From Synergistaceae bacterium OttesenSCG-928-D05 (GTDB lineage: Bacteria > Synergistota > Synergistia > Synergistales > Synergistaceae): a DNA stretch of 52,838 bases. This document shows, one piece after another, positions 16,613 through 25,304 of this stretch. The notes under the pieces are model-generated. The model ran no database searches. It was not told the origin of the DNA and was given only the letters and a program-made list of their open reading frames with translations. The number at the start of each line of letters is the position of its first letter. Within the stretch, counting starts at the first letter, position 1. The stretch covers positions 1 to 52,838 of the forward strand of contig JAJDJB010000008.1 in NCBI GenBank assembly GCA_030266985.1. Reading direction: 5' to 3'. Both the position numbers and the translations under genes were made by a program.

Positions 16613-16652
16613 CGGGTCGGATCCCTAAGGGTTCGGCCCGTTTTTATTTTTT
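16613..16652 (+). terminator. Attenuator terminator upstream of metY
   Basis: Bases 16613-16624 pair continuously with 16629-16640 (12 bp, three G-U pairs, loop CTAA), followed by TTTTTATTTTTT. An alternative pairing of GGGTCC (16572-16577, inside the leader ORF) with GGATCC (16619-16624), extended by 16580-16582 with 16614-16616, would disrupt it. Confidence 0.8.
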
Positions 16653-16667
16653 CTGGAGGTGGTTTGG

Positions 16668-17966
16668 GTGGATACAAATAAAAAAAATTACGGCATCATG
16701 ACGAAAGCGCTGCACTGCGGATGGTCCGGCGACCCGGAAACGGGGGCGTTCGGCCTCCCGATCTATGCAACCTCGGCGTATAAATTCCGCGATACTGCGC
16801 ATGCGTCGGATCTTTTCAGCCTGAACGAAAGCGGGCATATTTATTCGCGTCTTTCAAATCCGACCGTCGCAGCGTTCGAAGAAGGGCTCAACGCGCTTGA
16901 GGGCGGCGTCGGATGCCTTGCGACCGCTTCCGGCCATGCTGCTTTCGTGCATCTAATCGCAGCGCTCTGTTCGTCCGGCGATCATCTCGTCGTCTCCGAT
17001 AAACTTTACGGCGGAACAACGACGCTGCTTAAGGATATTTTTGCGCGCTTCGGCGTGACGACGACTTTTGTCGACATCGACCACCCGTGTCAGGTTGATC
17101 AGGCAATCCGGGAAGAAACGCGCGGCGTAATCGTCGAAATTATCGGGAATCCGACGATGAACGTAGCGCCGCTTGAGACGCTGGCGCGTCTCTGCGCGCG
17201 TAAACAAGTACCGCTGATCGTGGACAATACTTTCGCGACGCCGGTTCTTTGCCGTCCGTTCGAGTTCGGCGCGCATGTGGTTGTGCATTCCACGACGAAA
17301 TATATTTCCGGAAACGGCAACCTGATCGGCGGCGCTGTCATAGACGGCGGCACGTTCGACTGGGCGGCCTGCCCCGAGAAATATCCCGGCCTTGCAAAGC
17401 CGGACGCGTCCTACCACGGACTCGTTTTCACAGAAAAATTCGGAAAAGCGGCGCTTTATGCGAAGCTCCACACTTCCATTCTGCGCGATCTCGGCGGCTG
17501 TCCGTCAGCGTTCGACGCCTACCTGCTCCATCTCTCGCTTGCGACGCTCCCGCTGCGCATGCAGCGCCACAGCGAAAACGCGGCGACGGTCGCGGCGTTT
17601 CTGGAACAGCACCCCGCCGTGGACGAAGTCAACTATCCCGGGCTTGAAAGCCATCCGCAGCATGATATGGCAAAAATTTATCTGAAAGAGGGCTGCGGCG
17701 GCATGATGGCGTTTTCGTTAAAGGGCGGCCTCGAAGCGGGGCGCAGTTTGATTGAAAAGCTTCAACTAATCAGCCATATGGCGAACGTCGGCGACTCCCG
17801 CACGCTCATCGTGCACCCGGCCAGCACGACGCACAGTCAGCTTACGCAGGAAGAACGGCGTGCCGCGGGGATCGGCGAAGGCCTGATCCGCCTTTCCGTC
17901 GGGATCGAAAATGTTGAGGACATCATAAGCGACCTGCATCAGGCGCTTGAGGCCGCAAACAAATGA
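16668..17966 (+). CDS. metY: O-acetylhomoserine sulfhydrylase (MetY-type PLP enzyme)
   Basis: 432 residues of the Cys/Met metabolism PLP-dependent family. The PLP lysine is K211 in HSTTKYISGNG, the pyridine-binding Asp is in VPLIVDNTFATP, and YSRLSNPT plus GCLATASGHAA are family motifs. Length about 430, with the long active-site loop typical of MetY rather than shorter MetB/MetC. It makes homocysteine from O-acetylhomoserine and sulfide. The GTG at 16668 is preferred because GGAGG lies 8 bases upstream; an earlier in-frame GTG (16659) overlaps that site. metX overlaps its end by four bases, so direct sulfhydrylation is encoded as one unit under the leader attenuator. Confidence 0.88.
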   Translation: MDTNKKNYGIMTKALHCGWSGDPETGAFGLPIYATSAYKFRDTAHASDLFSLNESGHIYSRLSNPTVAAFEEGLNALEGGVGCLATASGHAAFVHLIAALCSSGDHLVVSDKLYGGTTTLLKDIFARFGVTTTFVDIDHPCQVDQAIREETRGVIVEIIGNPTMNVAPLETLARLCARKQVPLIVDNTFATPVLCRPFEFGAHVVVHSTTKYISGNGNLIGGAVIDGGTFDWAACPEKYPGLAKPDASYHGLVFTEKFGKAALYAKLHTSILRDLGGCPSAFDAYLLHLSLATLPLRMQRHSENAATVAAFLEQHPAVDEVNYPGLESHPQHDMAKIYLKEGCGGMMAFSLKGGLEAGRSLIEKLQLISHMANVGDSRTLIVHPASTTHSQLTQEERRAAGIGEGLIRLSVGIENVEDIISDLHQALEAANK

Positions 17967-19051
17967 AAGAGACGATCGGTTCCGTAACGATCCCTGAATT
18001 TATAACAGAATCCGGCGTCAGGATGAAGGACCTTGTGCAGGTCTATTCCGCCTATGGCGAACGACGCGATTCCAACGTCGTTCTTGTTTGCCACGCGCTG
18101 ACCGGCAGCCACAGGCTTGCGGGCAAAACGCTGACCGGCCAGCCGGACCCGTGGTGGGATACGCTTGTCGGTGAAGGCAAAGCGCTTGATACCAACAAAT
18201 ATTTCATCGTTTGTTTTAATAATCTCGCAAGTCCTTACGGCAGTACGTCGCCGCTCTCGCTCAACCCCGAAACGGGAAAGCCGTGGGGGATGGGTTTTCC
18301 CATTCTCTCGCCGCGCGATGTCGCGAGGGCGCAGAAACTTGCGCTTGAAAAACTTGGAATTTCCAAAATCGACACTGTCGTTGGCGGTTCACTCGGCGGC
18401 ATGATTGCCTGCGAAATCGCGCTTTCCTATCCAGATGACGTCCAAAAATGCGCCATGGTTGCCGCACCGGATAAACTTTATCCGCAGGCAATCGCCTTCA
18501 ACGCGGTCCAGCGCCAGAGCATTACTTCCGATCCGGACTGGCGGAACGGGAACTACGAAAAGGGCGCGGGCCCCGTCAAAGGACTTGCCGCTGCGCGCAT
18601 GCTCGCCATGATCACCTACCGCAGCGAGCAATCTTTTTCCGGGCGCTACATGCGCGAAATGGCGAGCGGAAGCGCAACTGACTGGAGCGGCCAGTTCCAG
18701 GTGGAAAGCTACCTGCATCATCACGGAGAGGAACTCGTCCGCCGTTTCGATGCGAATTGCTACCTTTATTTAACGCGCATGATGGACCTTCATGATGTCG
18801 GCGCCGGGCGCGGCGGAATCCCAGCGGCGTGGAGTCGTTTTGCGGGCAAAAAATTACTTGCCGTTGGGATATCGAGCGACATGCTATTTGCGAACTGGCA
18901 GGTTGAAGAAGCTGCGCGCGTTGCCTCCGAAAACGGCGTAACCTCGAAATACGACGAAATCGAAAGCGATAACGGACACGACGCTTTCCTGATCGACTTT
19001 GACCAACTGGATGAAATGATGCGCGGTTTTTTGCACGTCCGAGACTGTTAG
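17963..19051 (+). CDS. metX: Homoserine O-acetyltransferase
   Basis: 362 residues, alpha/beta-hydrolase fold. The oxyanion/N-terminal motif is VLVCHALTGSHR, the nucleophile is S143 in GGSLGGM, the acid is in GISSDMLF and the catalytic His is H339 in NGHDAFL. These match MetX, which acetylates homoserine with acetyl-CoA. The ATGA overlap with metY implies translational coupling. Acetyl rather than succinyl specificity is the family default for this fold; not proved here. Confidence 0.9.
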   Translation: MKETIGSVTIPEFITESGVRMKDLVQVYSAYGERRDSNVVLVCHALTGSHRLAGKTLTGQPDPWWDTLVGEGKALDTNKYFIVCFNNLASPYGSTSPLSLNPETGKPWGMGFPILSPRDVARAQKLALEKLGISKIDTVVGGSLGGMIACEIALSYPDDVQKCAMVAAPDKLYPQAIAFNAVQRQSITSDPDWRNGNYEKGAGPVKGLAAARMLAMITYRSEQSFSGRYMREMASGSATDWSGQFQVESYLHHHGEELVRRFDANCYLYLTRMMDLHDVGAGRGGIPAAWSRFAGKKLLAVGISSDMLFANWQVEEAARVASENGVTSKYDEIESDNGHDAFLIDFDQLDEMMRGFLHVRDC

Positions 19052-19331
19052 AGAAACCGCGAATCCCGTATCCGGCATCTGCACGCCGCCGCAGCTTGCT
19101 GATTGGTTGGCTTTATTCCATACAATAGATGGTGCGAACGGAGAAAAAGGAAATATTTTTTCGGTTTCGTTTTTGGAACGATTTATGCTCATATTGTTAG
19201 AAAAATTTATTTTCTTGCAAGTTTTTCGATAAAAGGCAGTTTGTTCCTTTTTTCCCTAAGTTTTACGTCGAAACGTTTAGCCTTTCACTGGTTTTGTTCC
19301 TTTTCATTTTTTTCGCTAGGTACTTCGCCCC
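19052..19331 (+). other. AT-rich intergenic stretch before gdhA
   Basis: No credible gene or clear terminator. T-rich runs (19150-19300) may be upstream promoter elements. A weak TTGCTG-19-TACAAT pair occurs at 19096-19126. Confidence 0.4.
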
Positions 19332-19360
19332 TTTACGCCGCACGAAAACTCACTTACAAT
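19332..19360 (+). promoter_or_regulatory. gdhA promoter
   Basis: TTTACG (19332-19337), 17-base spacer, TACAAT (19355-19360). The leader contains two short hairpins (TCCCC/GGGGA and GCCC/GGGC) before AAGGAGG (19433-19439). Confidence 0.5.
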
Positions 19361-19446
19361 GTTCAGGCACGATCGTTTTGTCCCCGTAGGGGGATACTCG
19401 TCTATAACAAGCCCCTAACGGGCAAAATTTCAAGGAGGTTTTTTGT

Positions 19447-20724
19447 ATGGCCGTACAGAAACGTACTTCCAAAAACGTACTTCTCGACACCGCTCTGAAG
19501 AATTTCTATGCAGCAGCGGAAGAGATGGGTCTCGATGATGGTCTCGTCGAGGTAATGAGCCGCTCGGAGCGCGCAATTTGCGTCTCCATCCCCGTCCCCA
19601 TGGACGACGGTTCGGTGAAGGTCTTTGAAGGCTATCGCGTCCAGCACTCGACGGTTCTCGGACCGGCAAAGGGCGGACTCCGTTTCCACCCCGAGGTCAA
19701 CCTCGAAGAGTGTGAAGCGCTTGCAAGCCTTATGACCTGGAAGTGCTCGCTCGCCGGTATTCCTTACGGCGGCGGCAAAGGCGGAATTGCTGTAGAGCCC
19801 CTCGAACTCTCGCCGCGTGAGCGCGAGACGATGACGCGCACCTTTGCGGCGCGTATCGCTCCCGTCATTGGCGACTGGACGGACGTTCCCGCTCCCGACG
19901 TTAACACGGGCGGCCCAGAAATGGTTTGGATTATGGACACGATCTCCAAACTTCGCGGCAAACTTGAGCCCGGCGTTGTCACCGGCAAGCCGATTTCCGT
20001 TTGGGGTTCCAAAGGCCGTAACGCAGCGACCGGCCTCGGCGTCGCAACCTGCATTCTCGAGCTCCTGAAAGTTCTCAACGAGCCTGTGAAGGGCGCGACA
20101 GTCATAGTACAGGGCTTCGGCAACGTCGGAACCTTCTGCGCGAAATACATGACCGATGCGGGCGCAAAAGTCGTCGGCATCAGCGATATCACGGGCGGTT
20201 ACTACTGCGCGGACGGTATCGACATCGCGGCGGCAATGAAACACGTTGCGGCGCATCCGAAGCGTATCCTCGAAGGTTACACACAGCCCGGCCTCCAGAA
20301 GATGGACGGCGAAGCGATCCTGCAGCAGGAAGCGCTCGTCCTTTCACCCTGCGCGCTCGAAGGCGCAATCAACGCGAAGAACGCCGACGGCATTAAAGCG
20401 AAATACATCGTTGAAGGCGCAAACGGCCCCATCACGCCGGAAGCAGACGTAATCCTCGACAAGAAGGGCATCCTCGTCGTTCCTGACTTCCTCGCGAACT
20501 CGGGCGGCGTCATCGGCTCCTACTTCGAGTGGGTACAGGACCTTGCAGGATTCTTCTGGACGGAAGAGGAATACAATAACCGCCTCGTCCCGATCATGAA
20601 GGATAACTTCGCTCGCGTGTGGGACTACGCGCAGAAGAACAACAAGAAAATGCGCCGCGCAGCGTTCCTCGTTGCAATCAAACGCGTTGCGGACGCACTG
20701 CAGATGAAGGGATTCTTCCTTTAG
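19447..20724 (+). CDS. gdhA: Glutamate dehydrogenase
   Basis: 425 residues, the usual hexameric GDH length. The Glu-binding region has LGPAKGGLRFHPEVN and SLAGIPYGGGKGG, with the catalytic lysine at K111; the Rossmann motif VQGFGNVG lies near 215-222 and the C-terminal LANSGGVIGSYFEW is typical. It interconverts glutamate and 2-oxoglutarate plus ammonia. In amino-acid fermenters it is usually NAD-linked and catabolic. The strong Shine-Dalgarno and codon use unlike its neighbours (many CTC/CGC codons) suggest high expression. Its stop codon is the left boundary of a double-palindromic element. Confidence 0.93.
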   Translation: MAVQKRTSKNVLLDTALKNFYAAAEEMGLDDGLVEVMSRSERAICVSIPVPMDDGSVKVFEGYRVQHSTVLGPAKGGLRFHPEVNLEECEALASLMTWKCSLAGIPYGGGKGGIAVEPLELSPRERETMTRTFAARIAPVIGDWTDVPAPDVNTGGPEMVWIMDTISKLRGKLEPGVVTGKPISVWGSKGRNAATGLGVATCILELLKVLNEPVKGATVIVQGFGNVGTFCAKYMTDAGAKVVGISDITGGYYCADGIDIAAAMKHVAAHPKRILEGYTQPGLQKMDGEAILQQEALVLSPCALEGAINAKNADGIKAKYIVEGANGPITPEADVILDKKGILVVPDFLANSGGVIGSYFEWVQDLAGFFWTEEEYNNRLVPIMKDNFARVWDYAQKNNKKMRRAAFLVAIKRVADALQMKGFFL

Positions 20725-20848
20725 AACGCAGTCCTAACGCACCGTTAATTTAGCAATATTTGTTGAAGGCTCCTCGACGTATAAAGCATACGCCGTCGGA
20801 GCCTTCAACTGTATATTGTGTCATTACCGGCACGTTAGAACTGTGTTC
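20724..20848. repeat. Double-palindromic 3'-end element, copy 2 (best preserved)
   Basis: The outer left arm 20724-20744 (GAACGCAGTCCTAACGCACC...) starts on the last base of the gdhA stop and pairs with 20828-20848 over 21 positions (17 identical in inverted alignment, the rest mostly G-U compatible). The inner stem GTTGAAGGCTCC (20762-20773) pairs perfectly with GGAGCCTTCAAC (20798-20809). The apex is CGTAT-AAAGC-ATACG. No U-tract follows. Confidence 0.8.
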
Positions 20849-20976
20849 TATGCATGAGGGTTGAGTAAAAACACCACGGAATTTACGTACTTTTTAAAGA
20901 GCCGGTTTGCGTTGCTTTCATTCGCGGTGTGATATATGCTTCCTTATATATAGCATAGGAACTGGGGGAGTTTTCG

Positions 20977-21819
20977 ATGGCGATGAATATTCTGGTCACG
21001 CTGGATAAAAATTATCTGCCGCCGCTGCGTACGATGATGCAATCGCTTTTCCTGAATAATCCGGGCGAGACGTTCGAGATTTACATGGTGCACACGGATA
21101 TTCCTGAAAACGATGTTGCGCTGCTCGCAAAATTTTGCGCGCACCACGGCGGCGCGCTCACCGCAATCGCAGCGAAAGGAGAAACCTTTGCGGACGCGCC
21201 TGTATTCCGCCATTACACAAAGGCAATGTACTACCGGCTGCTTGCGAATAAACTTCTGCCGAATTCCGTCGACAAAATTCTATATCTCGATCCGGATATC
21301 CTTGTGATCAATCCCGTTCGCCCGCTCTATGACCTGGACATCGGCGATTTTCTTTACGCGGGGGCAATTCATACGGGGATTACCAGCGGCGTGACCGATT
21401 TTATCAACAAGCTGCGCCTTGGCAATGAGGACGCGGAGGGGTATTACAACTCGGGCGTGCTGCTCATGAACATGGAGCGTCAGCGCAGGGAAATCGATTC
21501 GGAAGAAATTTTTGACTTTATGGAGAAGCACAAAGACGAACTGGTCTTGCCGGACCAGGACGTAATGAACGCGCTCTATGGCGTAAAAACAATGTCCGTG
21601 GACGACAGCCTCTATAATTACGATGCGCGCTATTACGGTTCTTACCTGCTTACGAGCGGCGGCGAAAAGGATCTGGACTGGGTGATGCATAATACGGTTT
21701 TCCTGCATTTCTGCGGGTCGGAAAAACCATGGAAGAAATCCGCGAACAACCGTTTCGCGTCGCTTTATAAGCACTATATGAACCTGACGGCGCGAACGCT
21801 CGAGGTACTTTCCCGGTAA
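20977..21819 (+). CDS. Glycosyltransferase family 8 (LPS-type)
   Basis: 280 residues with a GT-A fold of family GT8. The N-terminal MNILVTLDKNYLPPLRTMMQS, the DxD metal motif in ILYLDPDILV, GDFLYAGAIHT, YYNSGVLLMN and DQDVMN follow the family order, and the C-terminal HFCGSEKPWKK supplies the conserved His/Gly/Lys cluster. GT8 enzymes transfer galactose or glucose retaining configuration, often onto LPS cores; the acceptor is unknown. GGGGGAG precedes the ATG at 20977. It is monocistronic. Confidence 0.85.
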   Translation: MAMNILVTLDKNYLPPLRTMMQSLFLNNPGETFEIYMVHTDIPENDVALLAKFCAHHGGALTAIAAKGETFADAPVFRHYTKAMYYRLLANKLLPNSVDKILYLDPDILVINPVRPLYDLDIGDFLYAGAIHTGITSGVTDFINKLRLGNEDAEGYYNSGVLLMNMERQRREIDSEEIFDFMEKHKDELVLPDQDVMNALYGVKTMSVDDSLYNYDARYYGSYLLTSGGEKDLDWVMHNTVFLHFCGSEKPWKKSANNRFASLYKHYMNLTARTLEVLSR

Positions 21820-21860
21820 TTCATTTTTTGCTGGAAAAACTTTTTCGTATCGCCGATTGT

Positions 21861-21889
21861 TTGCGCTCTTTCTGAACGGGTGTTAGAAT
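21861..21889 (+). promoter_or_regulatory. fdhF promoter
   Basis: TTGCGC (21861-21866), 17-base spacer, TAGAAT (21884-21889). The start site would be about 21896, 26 bases before the preferred ATG. Confidence 0.5.
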
Positions 21890-21921
21890 TAAAAATCAAA
21901 CGAACTGTTTTGGGGGAAAAA

Positions 21922-24615
21922 ATGCCAAACTTCATAATAAACGGAATACCGGTCTTTGGGGAGCCCAGTTCGTCCATCTTGAGCGCCGCCCGTGCTGCGG
22001 GCATCCATATTCCCGCGTTGTGCGACCACCCTGTACTCGAGCCGATCGGCGCGTGCAGGATTTGCCTTGTTGAAATCGAAGGCAGGCCGAAGTTGGTTGC
22101 GGCGTGCGTCACTCCGGTCGAAGAAGGTATTTCTGTTCTGACCGCGTCACAGCGCGTCCTTGAAACGCGCAAAGCCATCGTGGAACTTATCATTTCAAAC
22201 CATCCCAACACCTGTCTGACCTGTACGGCGAACGGGAAATGCGAATTGCCGTCCCTTTGTTCGGAGCTCGGTATCCGCAGGCCGCCATATGAGGCGTACA
22301 ACAAAGACAAGTATCCGCTCGACGATTCGAATCCTTTTATTGTTCGCGACCGTGAAAAGTGTATCCTGTGCGGCCGGTGTATCCGCGTCTGCGAGCGGTA
22401 CGCGGGGTACAGCGCAGTGGAGTTTCAGGGCAGAAGCAGCAATACGATCGTAGACACAGCGCCTGACGGAACGCTCGAAGACTCGGACTGCGTGTTCTGC
22501 GGCCAGTGTGTGCAGGTCTGCCCCGTCGGCGCTCTGGCGGAACGTACGGCGCATGGGCACGATATTCTCTGGGAAACGAACGATGTAAAGACGGTCTGCT
22601 CTTACTGCGGCGTCGGCTGCGAACTCATGATCCGCGTCCATCCCGAGACGGGTCGTATCCTGAATATCGAGAGCGACTACGAAAGCAAAACGGCGCTCAA
22701 CAAAGGGCGTACCTGCGTCAAAGGACGTTTCGCATGGGGGTTTGTGCACAGTGAGGACAGGCTGAAAAAGCCGCTTGTACGCGAGGGCGATGTCTTTCGT
22801 GAAGCTTCGTGGGAAGAGGCGCTTTCTCTGATCGGTGAAAAAATATCCGGGATCAGGGAAAAATACGGCCCGGACGCGATCGGCTTTTTCTCGTCCGCGC
22901 GCTGTACGAACGAAGAAAATTATCTGATGCAAAAACTCGCGCGGGCGGTCATTGGTACGAATAACATCGACCACTGCGCGCACCTCTGACACTCCGCGAC
23001 GGTTGCGGGCCTCGGTGAGGCCCTCGGAAGCGGAGCAATGACAAACGACTTCGAATCGATCCGTTCTTCGGATGTGATTTTTGTGATCGGTTCCAACACG
23101 ACGGAAGCGCATCCCGTGGTCGGCGCGATGATAAAAGAGCGCGTCGCGGCGGGGGCAAAACTCGTCGTCTGCGATCCGCGGCGTATCGAACTAGCGAAAT
23201 ATGCCGAGCACTATTTACGGCACCGCAGCGGTTCGGACGTGGCGCTCGTCAATTCCATCATGCACGTGATCGTGGAAGAGAAATTATACGATGCGGATTT
23301 TATCGAATCGCGCACCGAGCATTTCGAAGAGCTAAAAGAACTTGTGCGCAGCTATGCGCCGGAGAAAATGGAAAGCGTCACCGGGATCGCGCCGGAAATT
23401 ATCCGGAGCGTTGCGCGCCTGTTTGCTTCGGGACCGAACTCGGCGATTTTCTACACGATGGGGATCACGCAGCACACGACAGGAACGAACAACGTGCGGT
23501 CCCTCTGCAACCTTGCGCTTTTGTGCGGGATGTTCGGCCGCGCGGGCGTTGGCGTGAATCCGCTGCGCGGGCAGAACAATGTGCAGGGCAGCTGCGATAT
23601 GGGTGCGCTGGCGGATTCGCTGCCGGGCTATATGAAAGTGGTCAACCCGGACGCGGCGCCCAAAGTGAAAAAGATGTGGAATGCGGATCTGAATCCGAAA
23701 CCCGGCATGTCCGTCGCGCCGATGATGGACGCCGCGGGTCGGGGAGAACTGCGCGCGCTCTACATCATGGGGGAAAACCCGATGGTGACCGACGCGAACA
23801 CGCAGCATGTGTCGCACTCGCTTGATGAACTGGATTTCCTTGTCGTGCAGGATATCTTTTTGACGGAGACCGCGCAGAAAGCGGACGTCGTACTTCCCGC
23901 CGCGTGCTGGGCGGAAAAAGACGGTACGTTCTCGAATACCTGCCGCGCTGTGCAGCGCATTCGCAAAGCGGTCGACGCCCCGGGTGAAGCGAAAGCGGAC
24001 TGGGAAATATTGCGCGACGCAGCGAACGCGCTTGGCGCGGACTGGCGCTACGAAACGCCTTCCGAAATATTCGACGAGATCGCGTCCTTCGTCCCGAGCT
24101 ATGCGGGCATGAGCCACGAAAGGCTCGAAAACGGACCGCTGCAGTGGCCCTGTCCGACGCCGGACCACCCGGGCACGCCGATTCTTCACACCGGGAAATT
24201 TTCCCGTGCGGGCGGCAGAGCACAGTTTTTGCCCGTTGAGTGGCAGGCGCCCCATGAATGGCCGGACGAAGAATATCCGTTCATCGCAACGACCGGTCGC
24301 TCTCTTTATCACTACCACTCCGGCTCTATGACGCGGCGCAGCGCCACAGGCGAGTTCCTTGACAGGCTTTACATCGAGGTCAACCCCGAAGACGCGGGAA
24401 GTTTATCGCTGGCCGATGGCGAGATGGTTCGCGTCACATCACGGCGCGGAACCGTGGCCGGGGAGGCGCGCGTTACGGATCGGGTGCCGCCCGGCGTGGT
24501 ATTCCTTCCGTTCCACTTTGGTGAGGCCGCAGCGAACAACCTGACAGCGTCCGTTTGGGATCCTACTTCCGAAACGCCGCCGTTTAAAATCAGCGCGGTC
24601 AAGATAGAAAAATGA
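21922..24615 (+). CDS. fdhF: Selenocysteine-containing formate dehydrogenase, catalytic subunit
   Basis: An 897-residue protein read through an in-frame UGA (22987-22989) as selenocysteine 356. Domains in order: [2Fe-2S] ferredoxin (Cys 34, 45, 48, 62); NuoG-like His/Cys cluster (H94, C98, C101, C107); two [4Fe-4S] motifs (C147/150/153/157 and C190/193/196/200); Mo/W-bisMGD [4Fe-4S] motif CSYCGVGC from 226; then the molybdopterin oxidoreductase core and dinucleotide-binding domain. The catalytic site reads DHCAHL-Sec-HSATVAGL, matching FdhF enzymes where Sec-His is conserved. It oxidises formate or reduces CO2 with electrons carried by the N-terminal clusters, probably to ferredoxin/NAD or hydrogenase partners not in this window. 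The ATG at 21922 has GGGGGA just upstream. mobA overlaps its stop codon. Confidence 0.9.
22987..23035 (+). promoter_or_regulatory. Bacterial SECIS element of fdhF
   Basis: Immediately 3' of the UGA, CTCCGC (22992-22997) pairs with GCGGAG (23030-23035). Above it GGGCCTC (23007-23013) pairs perfectly with GAGGCCC (23017-23023) around a GGU loop. Position and the G/U in the apical loop fit SelB-binding bacterial SECIS hairpins. Confidence 0.75.
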
Positions 24616-25304
24616 CGACGCAAAAAAGAGGCGGGAATCTTCCGGTGTCACTGCTTCTTTTGGGGGGCGGGGAAGGGAGCCGGATGGGCGGCAACAAACT
24701 TTTCCTTTCGCAGGACGGCGCGCCGCTTTTGGCGCAGCTCATAGGCCGCCTTGCGCCGTTGTTTGCCGATATCTTTCTTGCTGTTGCCGCGGGTGAAAAA
24801 GAAAAAATTTTGACTGCGATGCCGGGATTGAATACGGAATATCGCGTGACTTTGTGCGAAGACCGCATGCCGGGGCGCGGCCCGCTGGAAGGATTGCGCA
24901 ACGCGCTTGCCGCCATGAATACGGAATGGGGCTTTTTATACGCGTGCGACATGCCGGCGCCGCAGGAGGCGGTAATCCGCCACCAATGGAGCGCAGTTCC
25001 GCATGATTCTGATGTATCCTGTATGCGGATCGATAACCATATCCTTGCTTTGCACGCTTTCTACAGAAAAACGTGTCTGCCTCACATCGAACGCGCGCTT
25101 GACGCGGCGGAGGGGCAGAAACGGCGTGGTGCGCGAATTGTTTCGTTCTACGATCAAGTTCGCGTGCAGGTGTTGGAAGAGCGCGAGATTTCGCACCTTC
25201 CGGGATATAAGAAATCTTTCGAAAATTACAACACGCCTGAAGAGCTGCGAATGTCGCTCTTAAATGCGGAATTGGGAGGCATTGATCTTGGCGGAACAGC
25301 ATAG
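24612..25304 (+). CDS. mobA: Molybdenum cofactor guanylyltransferase (MobA-like)
   Basis: 230 residues of the MobA nucleotidyltransferase family. The GTP-binding motif is LLLGGGEGSRMGGNK, followed by LCEDRMPGRGPLEGLRNAL and the metal-site segment YACDMPAPQE. MobA adds GMP to molybdopterin to form the guanine dinucleotide cofactor that FdhF requires. The start overlaps the fdhF stop (ATGA), so synthesis of enzyme and cofactor-maturation factor is coupled. Confidence 0.85.
   Translation: MTTQKRGGNLPVSLLLLGGGEGSRMGGNKLFLSQDGAPLLAQLIGRLAPLFADIFLAVAAGEKEKILTAMPGLNTEYRVTLCEDRMPGRGPLEGLRNALAAMNTEWGFLYACDMPAPQEAVIRHQWSAVPHDSDVSCMRIDNHILALHAFYRKTCLPHIERALDAAEGQKRRGARIVSFYDQVRVQVLEEREISHLPGYKKSFENYNTPEELRMSLLNAELGGIDLGGTA

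Noticed and set aside
16486-16660. SAM riboswitch or T-box in the met leader
   Set aside because: No conserved SAM aptamer blocks and no T-box sequence; the leader ORF explains the region better.
20724-20848. Integron attC site
   Set aside because: CTAAC/GTTAG boxes and a variable paired centre recall attC, but the boxes do not fit RYYYAAC/GTTRRRY, copies are scattered among housekeeping genes in both orientations, and no integrase is present.
22981-23040. Frameshift or nonsense pseudogene in fdhF
   Set aside because: Frame is maintained across the TGA, the position equals the catalytic Sec, and a SECIS hairpin follows.
23332-24318. 328-codon minus-strand ORF opposite fdhF
   Set aside because: Arg/His-rich shadow of the strongly conserved fdhF frame; no start signals.
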